Assembly (NCBI RefSeq): GCF_002217355.1
Contig: NZ_MUHA01000007.1
Coordinates: 183,519 to 247,518 of the forward strand
Source: Flavobacterium oncorhynchi
Lineage (GTDB): Bacteria > Bacteroidota > Bacteroidia > Flavobacteriales > Flavobacteriaceae
Reading direction: 5' to 3'
Length of the DNA stretch: 64,000 bases
Positions within the stretch are counted from its first letter, which is position 1; each line of letters begins with the position of its first letter. The translations under genes and the position numbers were made by a program. This document shows positions 41,983 through 51,730 of the stretch, piece after piece. The notes under the pieces were generated by a model. The model did not search any database, was not told the DNA's origin, and saw only the letters and a list, made by a program, of their open reading frames with translations.

Positions 41983-42108
41983 GCTTCTAAAAATTAAAGG
42001 CCAAAAGTAATAAATATATTTTTAGCGGTATAAAAATTAAAAACAATAACCATTTTTATGCTTTAATTGTACCTTTGTACCAAAATTTGCAAATTTTTTC
42101 TGAATTAA

Positions 42109-42513
42109 ATGAACTTTACTTACCCTAAAAATGAACGCTTAAAGAGCAAAACGACAATTGGTTTACTGTTTTCTGAAGGAAAATCGGTTTCAAAATACCC
42201 GCTTCGTTTGGTTTATTGTCCAGTGGGAGAAAATTCAGAGGAAAAAACAAAAATTGGAGTTTCGGTATCTAAAAAATATTTTAAAAAAGCGGTTGATCGA
42301 AATTATTTCAAAAGGGTGTTAAGAGAAACTTATCGTTTAAACAAACATTTACTTTTAGATAATCTGGATCAGCCTTATTCTTTCATGTTTTTTTATCAAA
42401 CAAAAGACCGATTATCGTTTGAAGAAATCAACACAAAAACGATTCAATTGTTTGAAAAATTCATACTTCAAATTAAGAAAACTCAGGAATCTGAAAATAA
42501 TACAGAGTTGTAG
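42109..42513 (+). CDS. rnpA: ribonuclease P protein component
   Basis: The 134-residue basic protein has the RnpA core: RLKSKTTIGLLFSEGKS, KIGVSVSKKYFKKAVDRNYF and KRVLRETYRLNK, the RNR-type motif being RNYFKRVLRE. It binds the RNase P RNA and substrate leader to mature tRNA 5' ends. The usual rpmH neighbour is not adjacent here. It is the first of a compact run of four genes. Confidence 0.92.
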   Translation: MNFTYPKNERLKSKTTIGLLFSEGKSVSKYPLRLVYCPVGENSEEKTKIGVSVSKKYFKKAVDRNYFKRVLRETYRLNKHLLLDNLDQPYSFMFFYQTKDRLSFEEINTKTIQLFEKFILQIKKTQESENNTEL

Positions 42514-42592
42514 ACCTCAAAACTCATTTTGTATCTTAATTTAGACAAAAAATTATAAAAAAATTGTAGTTTTAGCTCTAAATTGAAACTTT

Positions 42593-43426
42593 ATGCGATC
42601 TATTTTCTTTTTAACATGTTGTTTTTTAGTTCTTTCTGGCTGCAATAAAACTAATTCGCATCCTGAAGATCTTGCTGTAAGCAGTGTAGAAATGTCGTCA
42701 CCGCCGCCGCCAGCAGGTGCAAGTGAATCTGAAGCAAAAGACAAAGTTTCAAATTTAGCTTCACCCGAAATTCCGCAGAAAATTATCAAACAAGCTTCGC
42801 TTCGATTTGAAACTAATGATTTAGAAAAAACTTTCGATCAAATCAAAACGGCTATAACGGCTAATAAAGGAACTATTCTAAGTGATTCTGAAGGAAAAGA
42901 TTACAATAGTATTTTTAGAAATTTAACGGTAAAAGTTCCAAGTCAAAATTTTGATCCTTTTTTAAGTTCGGTCTCAAAAGGCGTTTCGTATTTTGAACGC
43001 AAGGATATTTCAGCAGAAGATGTTACAGAACAATATATTGATCTGAATTCGCGATTAAAAACAAAACAAAAACTGGAGGAACGTTATCTTCAAATTCTGC
43101 AAAAAGCGACTAAGATTAGTGAGATTTTAGAAATTGAAAAGCAAATTTCAGCCATTCGTGAAGAAATTGAAGCGAAACAAGGACAGCTAAAATATTTAGA
43201 AAGCCGAGTTTCTGAGAGCACTTTCACAATTGAATTTTACAAAACAATCGCAGAACAAGAAGGCGTTAAAACATCATACGGTTCTAAAATCTGGACGGCA
43301 TTTAAATCTGGATTTTTTGGCTTGTCGAGTTTTTTCATTTGGCTTTTAAGTGTATGGCCATTTGTGTTGATGGTTTGTGCTGCGGTTTATTTTATTAGAA
43401 GAAGATTTAAAAGAAAAAAACAATAA
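42593..43426 (+). CDS. DUF4349-family lipoprotein with coiled coil
   Basis: The 277-residue protein has a lipobox start (CCFLVLSGC, modified Cys16), a Pro-rich linker, a DUF4349-type domain (ASLRFETNDLEKTFDQIKTA), a coiled-coil middle (DLNSRLKTKQKLEERYLQIL) and a C-terminal membrane helix followed by RRRFKRKK. It is membrane-anchored at both ends. Its function is unproven; the gene precedes an S41 protease by 2 nt. Confidence 0.8.
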   Translation: MRSIFFLTCCFLVLSGCNKTNSHPEDLAVSSVEMSSPPPPAGASESEAKDKVSNLASPEIPQKIIKQASLRFETNDLEKTFDQIKTAITANKGTILSDSEGKDYNSIFRNLTVKVPSQNFDPFLSSVSKGVSYFERKDISAEDVTEQYIDLNSRLKTKQKLEERYLQILQKATKISEILEIEKQISAIREEIEAKQGQLKYLESRVSESTFTIEFYKTIAEQEGVKTSYGSKIWTAFKSGFFGLSSFFIWLLSVWPFVLMVCAAVYFIRRRFKRKKQ

Positions 43427-43428
43427 TC

Positions 43429-45066
43429 ATGTATCCTTATTTCAAAAAGAAATTTATCATACCAGCTGTTGCGGCAGGATTTTTATTTGTTGGAACCAGT
43501 TTTAAAGAAGATTTCTTTGAAATTGCCAAGCAAATAGAAATTTTTACGACTCTTTTTAAAGCGGTTAACACTAATTATGTAGATGAAACGAATCCGGGTG
43601 ATTTGATGGATAAAGCCATTAAAAGTATGCTTGGAAGTTTAGATCCTTACACGGTTTACTTTAACGAACAGGATGTTGTTAATTTTAAAATTAATAATAC
43701 TGGGGAATATACTGGAATTGGTGCTATGATAGCGCGTAAAAAAGACCGCTTAATTGTTCGAGAGCCTTATAAAAATTATCCCGCTGATAAAGCAGGATTG
43801 AAAGCGGGTGACGAAATTATACAAATTGGCGATGTTTTAATTGCTGATTTTAAAGATGATGCTTCGCAGCTTTTAAAAGGGGCAAAAAACACCAAAATAG
43901 CTATAAAATACCTTCGTCAGGGAAAAATGTTTACTACTGAATTAGTTCTAGACGAAGTCGATATTAAATCGGTTCCTTTTTATGGCAAGATTGACAGCAA
44001 AACGGGTTATATAGTGCTGTCTCACTTTAGCCGAAAAGCTTCTGCAGAAGTTAAAGAGGCGCTGGAGAAGTTAAAAGCGGATGGGGCAACACAAATTGTT
44101 CTTGATTTAAGAGGAAATCCCGGAGGTTTGCTGAACGAAGCTATTGATATTTGTAATTTGTTTGTTCCTAAAAATGAAGTTATTGTAACTACTAAATCGA
44201 GAATTGAAAAACACAATAATACTTATAAAACGACCAAAGAACCTGTTGATACTGAAATTCCTTTGGCTATTTTGGTAAACGGACGCAGTGCTTCGGCTTC
44301 TGAAATTGTTTCTGGAGCTTTGCAGGATTTAGATCGTGCTGTTATTTTAGGAAGCCGCAGTTTTGGTAAAGGTTTAGTGCAGCGCTCTGTAGATCTTACT
44401 TACGGAACGCAGTTAAAAGTGACTATTTCTAGATATTACACTCCGTCTGGAAGATGCATTCAGGCTTTGGATTATGCGCATAAAGACAAAAATGGCGTAG
44501 CGCAAAAAACGGATGCTAAAAATTTTAATGCTTTTAAAACAAGAAAAGGAAGAACGGTTTATGACGGCGGCGGAGTTTTACCGGATATTGAATTAGACGA
44601 GACAAAAATGAGTCCGATTACGACTGCTCTTCTAAAAAATGATGGAATTTTTGATTATGCAACGTCATACTATTACAAGAATCCAAATTTAGGGGACAAA
44701 ATTCCTGTAATTACTGATGCTGATTACGGCAGTTTTAAACAATATTTAAAATCGAACAAAATTAGTTTTGATACTGAAACTGAAATTGCGCTTAAAAATA
44801 CTTTGGCGGCTGCTAAAAATGAAAAAATTGACGAAACAATTGCTCCTGAATACCAACAATTAATAGCTGCTTTGGAGAAAAGCGAAAATACTTTATTGGA
44901 TAAAAATCAAAAAGAAATTAAAAATCTAATTCAGGAAGAACTTATAAAAAGATACCAATATCAGGAAGGTTTATATCAATTTTACATCAAAAATAATTCG
45001 GAGATAAAAAAAGCTGTTAACGTATTAAATAATCAAACCGAATATAAAACGATTCTAAAAATGTAA
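43429..45066 (+). CDS. S41 C-terminal processing peptidase with PDZ
   Basis: The 545-residue protein has an N-terminal signal or anchor, a PDZ domain near residues 90-180, and an S41 catalytic core with VLDLRGNPGGLLNEAIDI, the serine in GRSASASEIVSGAL and the lysine in LGSRSFGKGLVQ. It cuts polypeptides near the C-terminus in the periplasm. The C-terminal extension after residue 400 is common in Bacteroidota members. It is part of the rnpA-DUF4349-S41-OmpA run, with 3-nt spacing on each side. Confidence 0.92.
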   Translation: MYPYFKKKFIIPAVAAGFLFVGTSFKEDFFEIAKQIEIFTTLFKAVNTNYVDETNPGDLMDKAIKSMLGSLDPYTVYFNEQDVVNFKINNTGEYTGIGAMIARKKDRLIVREPYKNYPADKAGLKAGDEIIQIGDVLIADFKDDASQLLKGAKNTKIAIKYLRQGKMFTTELVLDEVDIKSVPFYGKIDSKTGYIVLSHFSRKASAEVKEALEKLKADGATQIVLDLRGNPGGLLNEAIDICNLFVPKNEVIVTTKSRIEKHNNTYKTTKEPVDTEIPLAILVNGRSASASEIVSGALQDLDRAVILGSRSFGKGLVQRSVDLTYGTQLKVTISRYYTPSGRCIQALDYAHKDKNGVAQKTDAKNFNAFKTRKGRTVYDGGGVLPDIELDETKMSPITTALLKNDGIFDYATSYYYKNPNLGDKIPVITDADYGSFKQYLKSNKISFDTETEIALKNTLAAAKNEKIDETIAPEYQQLIAALEKSENTLLDKNQKEIKNLIQEELIKRYQYQEGLYQFYIKNNSEIKKAVNVLNNQTEYKTILKM

Positions 45067-45069
45067 TGA

Positions 45070-45873
45070 ATGAAACTTTATAGAGCCCTATTTCTGTTTT
45101 TAATTTACAATGTATCGGCACAGCAAAAACCTATTGAAACTGTTTATTTTGATTTCGATAAATTTGATCTTACCAGCCAGCAGATTGAAGTTGTAAAGAA
45201 TTTTATTAAAACAATAGATACCTCTAAAGTTGAATCTATACAAATTTACGGCTACTGCGATGATCGAGGCAGCGATGATTATAATTTTCGACTGTCTCAT
45301 GACAGGGTAAATACAATTCAAGACTTACTGCTTGCTTCTGGATTTAATCAAACTAAAATTGTTGTTTTAGAAGGAAAGGGCCGTGTGGTGCTTCGACCAG
45401 ATACGGTCGAAAATTTGTACGAAACGAGATCTAGAAATCGACGGGTTGATTTAATTGTTGTTAAACGCAATAGTTTTGGAAAAGGCGTTTATTCTTCGTT
45501 TAAAGATAAATTAAAGGTTGGTGACAGGATTTATTTAGACAATATTCTCTTTGATCTTGGAAGTGCAAAACTTACTAATAATTCTAAAAAGGAATTAGAC
45601 AAAATTGCGATCCTTTTGCAAAAGCAAAAAAACATACAGTTTGAAATTAGAGGTCATGTTTGTTGTACTCCCGAAATATATAGTGACGGAATTGACAAGG
45701 ATACAAAGGAAAGGCGTTTGTCTTGGAACCGTGCCAAAACCGTTTTTTATTATTTAAGCTCTAAAAAAGTCTCTAAAAACAGAATGACTTATCAAGGCTG
45801 CGGCAATAAATTTCCTTTAAAAAAGGGAGATACTTATGATCGCCGTGTTGAGTTTTTGATTACTAAGATTTGA
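45070..45873 (+). CDS. protein with two tandem OmpA-like domains
   Basis: The 267-residue protein begins with a signal peptide (YRALFLFLIYNVSAQ). Domain 1 (about 22-130) has the peptidoglycan-binding motif IYGYCDDRGSDDYNFRLSHDR. Domain 2 (about 150-267) has FDLGSAKLTNNSKKELDKIA and NRAKTVFYYLSSKKVSKNRM but a less standard insert, HVCCTPEIYSDGIDKDTKE. Such domains anchor to diaminopimelate of peptidoglycan. Tandem copies without a barrel are unusual. It is coupled to the S41 gene. Confidence 0.8.
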   Translation: MKLYRALFLFLIYNVSAQQKPIETVYFDFDKFDLTSQQIEVVKNFIKTIDTSKVESIQIYGYCDDRGSDDYNFRLSHDRVNTIQDLLLASGFNQTKIVVLEGKGRVVLRPDTVENLYETRSRNRRVDLIVVKRNSFGKGVYSSFKDKLKVGDRIYLDNILFDLGSAKLTNNSKKELDKIAILLQKQKNIQFEIRGHVCCTPEIYSDGIDKDTKERRLSWNRAKTVFYYLSSKKVSKNRMTYQGCGNKFPLKKGDTYDRRVEFLITKI

Positions 45874-45931
45874 TAAAATGAAGTAAAAACTACTGTCTTA
45901 ATAGAAAATAAAAGAATTCTACTTAAAGAAC

Positions 45932-45968
45932 TTGGCGATTTTGCAAGATTAAATCACAAAATCGCCAA
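45932..45968. terminator. terminator TTGGCGATTTTG / CAAAATCGCCAA
   Basis: Arms at 45932-45943 and 45957-45968 are perfect over 12 bp, with a T-run after on the plus strand. It separates the OmpA-domain gene from the convergent acetyltransferase. Confidence 0.88.
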
Positions 45969-45999
45969 ATTTTTTACTTTCAATAAAGTATCATCTTTA

Positions 46000-46446
46000 T
46001 TATTCTCTAATCATTTCAATATGCGGAATATCATCTTCTAAATACATTTCGCTTGATTGTACAAAGCCGTGGCTTTCGTAAAATTTCTTTAAATACAATT
46101 GTGCGCCAATGGTAATCTTTTCTTTATTGAAGTTTGCTTTTATGGCAGAAATCGCTTCACGCATTAAATCGTGTCCCCATTTTCTATCACGATAATTGGC
46201 ATCAACCACTACACGGCCTATTGAAGCATTATCAAAAGTAATTCCTGCATCAAATAAACGTACATAGGCAACAATTTTATTGTCGTATTCCCCAATTAGG
46301 TGTAATGCTTTCTTGTCTTTGCTATCAAGATCTAAATAAACGCAGTTTTGCTCTACTACAAAGATCTCACTTCTTAATTTGAGCAAATCATATAGCTCGT
46401 TTACATTTAGTGCCTCAAAAGGCTTTATTTTCCATTTTAATTCCAT
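46000..46446 (-). CDS. GNAT N-acetyltransferase, ElaA-like
   Basis: The 148-residue protein begins MELKWKIKPFEALNVNELYD and carries the acetyl-CoA loop GRVVVDANYRDRKWGHDLM and KKFYESHGFVQSSEMYL. This is the ElaA branch of GNAT enzymes. ATG 46446 is preferred because the longer in-frame GTG start would sit in the neighbouring repeat. The acceptor is unknown. Confidence 0.85.
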   Translation of the reverse strand: MELKWKIKPFEALNVNELYDLLKLRSEIFVVEQNCVYLDLDSKDKKALHLIGEYDNKIVAYVRLFDAGITFDNASIGRVVVDANYRDRKWGHDLMREAISAIKANFNKEKITIGAQLYLKKFYESHGFVQSSEMYLEDDIPHIEMIRE

Positions 46447-46459
46447 TCTTCCTTGTTTT

Positions 46460-46595
46460 TTTGCCACAAGGGCACGAAGGCGCTAAGTTAAATAATTTTT
46501 TAGCTGCGCTAAAGTTTCTTATAGAAATTACAAAGACACAAAGCTTCATCCGCTAGAATAAACCTTTGTGTCTCTGTTTCTCTGTACCTAAATAG
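46460..46595. repeat. intergenic repeat with CAAAGACACAAAG hairpin
   Basis: CAAAGACACAAAG (46531-46543) pairs with CTTTGTGTCTCTG (46564-46576) at 12 of 13 positions. Other words (CACAAGGGCACGAAGGCGC) resemble Flavobacterium spacer repeats. It follows the stop of the DUF1579 gene on the minus strand and may end its transcript. Confidence 0.6.
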
Positions 46596-46599
46596 AAAA

Positions 46600-47241
46600 T
46601 TACTTTTTCTTCATTATAATTTCCATGCTTTTATATTCTTCTCCGTTTTTCATATCGAACATTTCCATTTTTCGAGTTTTAGGATCTACAATAGTATAAA
46701 TTTCTCTGTAAGGTGTTTTAATACCGTTCATCGGATTTACCATATCGCCTTTTAACTCCATGCTTTTGGTTTTTTCGTCGTATTTACCAAATCCTACCAT
46801 CATTCCTGTTCCCATATTATCGATAAAAGTACTAGTGAATTCTTTGCTGGCATTATTATACGCTAATGTGCTTTTGCCTTCAAATGGCTGTCCCATCATG
46901 GTTCCAATATAAATAGCTTCTTGATAACGTCCGCCAAGGATCATTTTTACATTAGCCGTCGAAGTGGCTTTTTCAGGTTTTCCATTTGGTTCTGACCAAA
47001 AAGTCATTTCACAATTCCAAGTTCCAACTTCATCGGCCATTAATTTATGCTCATTTCCTGGAGTTGCATAAGCTGCCCAAGCTTTCATTTGTGCTGCTGA
47101 GTCTAAAGGCTGTTCTGCAGCTGGTTCTTCTACAGCAACGCTGTCTTTGATTGTTTTTTCGGCATCTTCTGTTTTTACTTCTTTTTTACAAGAGGTAAAA
47201 CACAGTGCTGCCAGTAATAATGTTGTGGTTAAATTTTTCAT
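46600..47241 (-). CDS. DUF1579-like lipoprotein
   Basis: The 213-residue product starts with a lipobox (AALCFTSC, modified Cys18) and has a beta-rich domain resembling DUF1579: HKLMADEVGTWNCEMTFW, MILGGRYQEAIYIGTMMGQPFEGKS-type text split over the same stretch, and DMVNPMNGIKTPYREIYTI. The function is unknown. Confidence 0.75.
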   Translation of the reverse strand: MKNLTTTLLLAALCFTSCKKEVKTEDAEKTIKDSVAVEEPAAEQPLDSAAQMKAWAAYATPGNEHKLMADEVGTWNCEMTFWSEPNGKPEKATSTANVKMILGGRYQEAIYIGTMMGQPFEGKSTLAYNNASKEFTSTFIDNMGTGMMVGFGKYDEKTKSMELKGDMVNPMNGIKTPYREIYTIVDPKTRKMEMFDMKNGEEYKSMEIIMKKK

Positions 47242-47412
47242 AAGTATTTGTTTTATTGTTTGTTATAAAACAAAAATAAGAAATATATTAACTGTAGAGG
47301 TTTTAAGTTTAAGGTTTCAATGTTTCATGTTTTACATTGTGCAGTTTAGCCAAACAGTTTACGAAAGGAATACTATTAAAAACTTTCTGATTAAAAAACT
47401 TGAAACAAATTT

Positions 47413-48381
47413 TTATCGTTTATCAATTTTTACTGATTTTATGATGGCTTCTAGTTCTAACATTAAATCTCGTTCTTGATTGGATGGGGAATAACAGAAT
47501 CCTTCTATAACTAAGATTCTATTATAAACTGGATCGACGATTGCGTAATTGATAAATGGTCCTGCCATGAAATCGTTTTTGAGCTCCCAGGTTCCTTTTG
47601 TTTCAAAGGCTTCTTTTTGGTCTAAAGTTGTGTTTGAGAAATATGGTGCATAAGCCTCCCCGGTAATCATACGTGTATTGGGTTCACGTCCTTTGATATA
47701 ATAACCAATTGAATCTCTCATTTTGATTATGTTACCAACAACATTTCCTTTGATTTTAAAGTTGTGAAGTGGTATTTGGTAAATAAGTAAACTTGTATTG
47801 CCGCTTATAATGTCTTTTTTAAGCCAAATGAAATTCTTTTTGTGCAGCATGTATTCATATCCGGTTGGAATTTGGAGATCGATATGAAATTTGTTTTTTA
47901 TAACTGCCGGGTTTAAGAGTGATTTGCTGTTGTCATCTTGAATTTTTTGGATTTCGGCATCACGAATCATTTTTATTATTTGCGCTGAATTTAATTCGAT
48001 ACTGCAAATAATATCATCAACCGATTTTCCGTAAATGCGAAATGTATTATGCGGCAGAGCTTTGCTGCGAGTAATTTCGAATTTATCTACTGCAGCTTTT
48101 TTAACTACAATTATACTGCGGCTGTCTGTTACAAAACCTTCAAGAAGTCTGGCAGGATATTGATTTATTGTAAATAAGGGTTCTTCTTGGGTTAAGCCCA
48201 AAACTGGTGAAGCAAATTTGTTTCTAATACTGTCGCCTACTTCTCCATACCACAATTGATCGTCGATAATGATAGAAATAGTATTCGTTTTTCCAGAAAT
48301 TGGCTCTGACTGCTTATCAGTCTTTAGACAAGACAACAGTAAAAATGGGATTAACAGCAATAAAAAATGGGTTTTATTCAT
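47413..48381 (-). CDS. DUF4837-family lipoprotein
   Basis: The 322-residue protein has a lipobox (LIPFLLLSC, modified Cys18). The body contains VGDSIRNKFASPVLGLTQEE and ARLLEGFVTDSRSIIVV, fitting DUF4837. It starts 46 nt after the LysM transglycosylase gene on the same strand, so co-transcription is possible. Function is not known. Confidence 0.78.
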   Translation of the reverse strand: MNKTHFLLLLIPFLLLSCLKTDKQSEPISGKTNTISIIIDDQLWYGEVGDSIRNKFASPVLGLTQEEPLFTINQYPARLLEGFVTDSRSIIVVKKAAVDKFEITRSKALPHNTFRIYGKSVDDIICSIELNSAQIIKMIRDAEIQKIQDDNSKSLLNPAVIKNKFHIDLQIPTGYEYMLHKKNFIWLKKDIISGNTSLLIYQIPLHNFKIKGNVVGNIIKMRDSIGYYIKGREPNTRMITGEAYAPYFSNTTLDQKEAFETKGTWELKNDFMAGPFINYAIVDPVYNRILVIEGFCYSPSNQERDLMLELEAIIKSVKIDKR

Positions 48382-48427
48382 TTTCTTAATTTATGAAATA
48401 AAACCCAAATTTAAATAAGATTTTTTA

Positions 48428-50266
48428 TTATCCGTTTATTTTAAGTTTCATTCCGGGTTTAATGTCTTCATCTTTAATACCATTCCATTTTTTAATATCC
48501 GAGATTGTTACTCCTGGATATTTTTTAGAAATACTGTACAAAGAATCTCCTTTTTTTACGTAATAATCTTCACCCAAACTTTTTGCAGATGGTGCTTTTT
48601 TCTTGAAAGAATCAACAGAATTAAGTGCTATTGCAGTTGATGCCGGTTCTTCTATTTCAGAAACTGTTTTAGAAACTATTAATGTTTTTCCTAAAGCAAT
48701 TGTATTTGAATTCAGATTATTTAGTTCTTTTAAGTCCGCAATAGTCGTACCGAATTTTTTAGCAATGTTTCCTAAATTATCTCCAGCTGCAACGGTGTAC
48801 TCTTGAGTTTGTACAGCATTTTTATCTTTGTCGTCAGCAGCAGCAATAGCTTCTTCTGAATTTCTTTCGATAATTGCCGGAGTTTTAGGCTCTTTTATAT
48901 TTTTAGAAACTGTTTCTGCTTCTGATTTAATTTTTAATGTTCTTCCAAATGCAACTGCATTCGATTTAAGGTTATTCCATTTTTTTAGATCAGAAATATT
49001 TACGTTGTACTTATCTGCGATTGCTCCTAAGTTGTCTCCTTTTCTAACTTTATAAAACTGAATATCTTTTGATGCTGCTGCGGCTTCTCGAGTTACCGCT
49101 GGTTTTACTTTTGGCGCCACTTTCATTGCTAGTTGTGTCGACATTGTTTTAAATCCAGATTGGTATTTAACGTAGGCGTATATTTTATCTTCGTTTGAAA
49201 CGAAAGTGGCAATTTTATCCTTTGGTAAACGAAGAAAATGCTGATCTCCTTGATAATAAGGCACTACATTTAATTTATAAGAAGGATTTAAGAGCTGAAT
49301 CTGCGATTGCGGCATATCTAGTAAATCGGCAATCTGCTTGAAAGACATTTGATTTTTTATTGCAATCGTATCTGTTTCAAAATTTTTAACGACTGCTCTT
49401 TCTGGATTAATTCCGTGCTCTTTATGGTATTCGAAAAGGTACATTGTAGCGTAAAATGCTGGAACGTATCCTTGAGTTTCTCTTGGAAGATGGTTACGAA
49501 TATCCCAATAGTTTGTTTTACCGCCAGAACGACGAATTGCTTTTGTTACGTTTCCTGGTCCTGAGTTGTATGAAGCTAAAACTAGTTCCCAATCGTTAAA
49601 AACGTTAAACATTCTGGTCATGTAATCTGAAGCTGCGGCTGTAGCTTTAAGAGCATCGCTTCGTTCATCAACATAAGAATCGATTTTTAAAGCGTATTGT
49701 TTTCCGGTTCCATACATAAACTGCCAAAGTCCGGTAGCGCCCATTTTAGAAACTGCTTTAGGGTTTAAAGCAGATTCTACAACGGCTAAATATTTAATTT
49801 CCAAAGGAATTTTTTCTTTGGCAAACGTTTCCTCAAAAATTGGAAAGTAATATTCAGATAAAGCCATTAATCGAGAAAACGATTTTTTACGGTTCTTAAG
49901 AAATGACTTTATTATATTTTCTAAACCTTGATTGTATTGAATATCAAATGGTGATTTTTCATTCATTGCGTGCAGACGCTGTTTTAGAAGTTCTGTTGGC
50001 AGTTCTTCATCTACTGTAACATCTGAATTAATGGTTTGAATATCTTTTGTTAAATCGTCATAAATATCTAGACTTACTAACTCATTCATCCAAAGACTGT
50101 CAACACGAGTTGCCATGTCATCTTTTTTGAAAGTGCTTTTTATTGAATCTAAATATGATAACTTAACAACTGGCTTAAGTTCTAATTCGGTTTTTGCAGT
50201 TTCCTGCGCAAACATCGACATCGAAAAAAGGACAGATACCGCTAGTGAGATTTTTTTTACAATCAT
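48428..50266 (-). CDS. lytic transglycosylase with three LysM domains (MltD-like)
   Basis: The 612-residue protein has a signal peptide, a soluble-lytic-transglycosylase-like domain with the catalytic glutamate in VVESALNPKAVS and the motif MGATGLWQFMYGTG, then NSGPGNVTKAIRRSG. Three LysM repeats follow (around YKVRKGDNLGAIADKYNV, YTVAAGDNLGNIAKKFG and YYVKKGDSLYSISKKY). It cleaves glycan chains of peptidoglycan to 1,6-anhydro ends. LysM domains hold it on the sacculus. Confidence 0.93.
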   Translation of the reverse strand: MIVKKISLAVSVLFSMSMFAQETAKTELELKPVVKLSYLDSIKSTFKKDDMATRVDSLWMNELVSLDIYDDLTKDIQTINSDVTVDEELPTELLKQRLHAMNEKSPFDIQYNQGLENIIKSFLKNRKKSFSRLMALSEYYFPIFEETFAKEKIPLEIKYLAVVESALNPKAVSKMGATGLWQFMYGTGKQYALKIDSYVDERSDALKATAAASDYMTRMFNVFNDWELVLASYNSGPGNVTKAIRRSGGKTNYWDIRNHLPRETQGYVPAFYATMYLFEYHKEHGINPERAVVKNFETDTIAIKNQMSFKQIADLLDMPQSQIQLLNPSYKLNVVPYYQGDQHFLRLPKDKIATFVSNEDKIYAYVKYQSGFKTMSTQLAMKVAPKVKPAVTREAAAASKDIQFYKVRKGDNLGAIADKYNVNISDLKKWNNLKSNAVAFGRTLKIKSEAETVSKNIKEPKTPAIIERNSEEAIAAADDKDKNAVQTQEYTVAAGDNLGNIAKKFGTTIADLKELNNLNSNTIALGKTLIVSKTVSEIEEPASTAIALNSVDSFKKKAPSAKSLGEDYYVKKGDSLYSISKKYPGVTISDIKKWNGIKDEDIKPGMKLKING

Positions 50267-50376
50267 ATAACATCTTTTTTAAACCCTTATAATTCAAATA
50301 ATTATAAGACCTCGTTTTTGCAAAAATAAATGGTTTAACGAAGAAAACTATGCAAAAAAATGTTAAATGTGATATT

Positions 50377-51564
50377 TTAGTCTAAAATCGCAGCGATTCC
50401 AGGTAAAGTTCTTCCCTCTAACATTTCAAGCATTGCCCCGCCACCAGTAGAAACATAGCTCATTTTGTCTTCAAAACCGAATTGTTTTACGGCTGCAACT
50501 GAATCACCGCCTCCAACTAATGAAAATGCTCCATTTTGTGTTGCTTCGGCAATATAATCACCTAAAGCTATAGTTCCTTTAGAGAATGTTTCCATCTCGA
50601 AAACACCTAATGGACCGTTCCATAGGATTGTTTTTGACTCTAAAATCACTTTTTTAAAGTTTTCTAAAGATTTTGGTCCTGCATCAAGTCCTTGCCATCC
50701 GTCAGGAATTGCTGTTACATCTACAATTTGTGTATTTGCTGTGTTTGAAAAATCATCAGCAGCAACTACATCAACTGGAATGTGAACTTGTACATTTTTC
50801 TCTTTTGCTAATCTTAAAATTTCAAGTGCTAAATCTAGTTTGTCATCTTCACAGATTGACTCACCAATTTTACCGCCTTGTGCTTTAACGAAAGTAAAAG
50901 TCATTCCACCACCAATAATCATGTGATCTACTTTGTCAAGGATATTTTCGATAACGGTAATTTTAGAAGAAACTTTTGAACCTCCTAAAACTGCTGTTAC
51001 TGGTTTTTCGCTGTTTTTAAGTACTTTGTTTAAGCTTTCTATTTCTTTTGCCAATAATGTTCCAAAACATTTTTCGTTAGGAAAAAACTGTGCAATAATT
51101 GTTGTTGATGCGTGAGCTCTATGTGCTGTACCAAATGCATCATTTACATAAATATCTCCAAGAGATGCTAATTCTTTTGCGAAAGCAACGTCTCCAGCTT
51201 CTTCTTCAGCATGAAAACGTAAATTTTCAAGCAATAAAACTTCTCCTGGTTTTAAATTTTTAGCTGCTGTTTGTGCTGGTTCTCCAATACAGTTTTCAGC
51301 AAACTTAACCTCAACTCCTAAAATTTGAGAAGCTGTTTTTAAAATATGTTTTAACGAATATTTTTCTTCTGCTCCTTTTGGTCTTCCTAAGTGCGACATT
51401 AAAATTACGCTTCCTCCTTGTGCTAAAATAGCATCAATTGTTGGTTTTGCTGCATCAATACGTGTCGTATCAGTTACATTAAAATTCTCGTCTAACGGCA
51501 CATTAAAATCAACACGGATAATTGCCTTTTTATTTTTAAAATCGAAATCGCTTAAAGTTTTCAT
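50377..51564 (-). CDS. pgk: phosphoglycerate kinase
   Basis: The 395-residue protein is a full-length Pgk. The N-terminal signature [47 protein letters not shown], and the nucleotide-binding [11 protein letters not shown] and GGGDSVAAV are all present. It converts 1,3-bisphosphoglycerate and ADP to 3-phosphoglycerate and ATP in glycolysis. The gene is monocistronic, with a TAnnTTTG promoter at 51597-51604. Confidence 0.97.
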   Translation of the reverse strand: MKTLSDFDFKNKKAIIRVDFNVPLDENFNVTDTTRIDAAKPTIDAILAQGGSVILMSHLGRPKGAEEKYSLKHILKTASQILGVEVKFAENCIGEPAQTAAKNLKPGEVLLLENLRFHAEEEAGDVAFAKELASLGDIYVNDAFGTAHRAHASTTIIAQFFPNEKCFGTLLAKEIESLNKVLKNSEKPVTAVLGGSKVSSKITVIENILDKVDHMIIGGGMTFTFVKAQGGKIGESICEDDKLDLALEILRLAKEKNVQVHIPVDVVAADDFSNTANTQIVDVTAIPDGWQGLDAGPKSLENFKKVILESKTILWNGPLGVFEMETFSKGTIALGDYIAEATQNGAFSLVGGGDSVAAVKQFGFEDKMSYVSTGGGAMLEMLEGRTLPGIAAILD

Positions 51565-51596
51565 TTGATAATTTTTTAGTTTTTTTGAAAGAAAAA

Positions 51597-51604
51597 CAAA
51601 TATA
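51597..51604 (-). promoter_or_regulatory. TAnnTTTG element of pgk
   Basis: Minus-strand TATATTTG matches the -7 consensus, 33 nt before the ATG at 51564. No clear -33 element at standard spacing. Confidence 0.5.
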
Positions 51605-51730
51605 GAACTTTTACAGTTGTCTTAAATTCGAAAAAAACAAAAATAACTGTTGATTAACAACGAAAACGATGTAAATTATGAAATAAAACAAAAAATGTTT
51701 TATTCTATAAAATTTTTACTGCGGTTCTTA

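Noticed and set aside
46447..46467. Upstream GTG start of the ElaA-like gene
   Set aside because: It falls in a dispersed spacer repeat (TTGCCACAAGGGCACG) and the family start is MELKWK at 46446.
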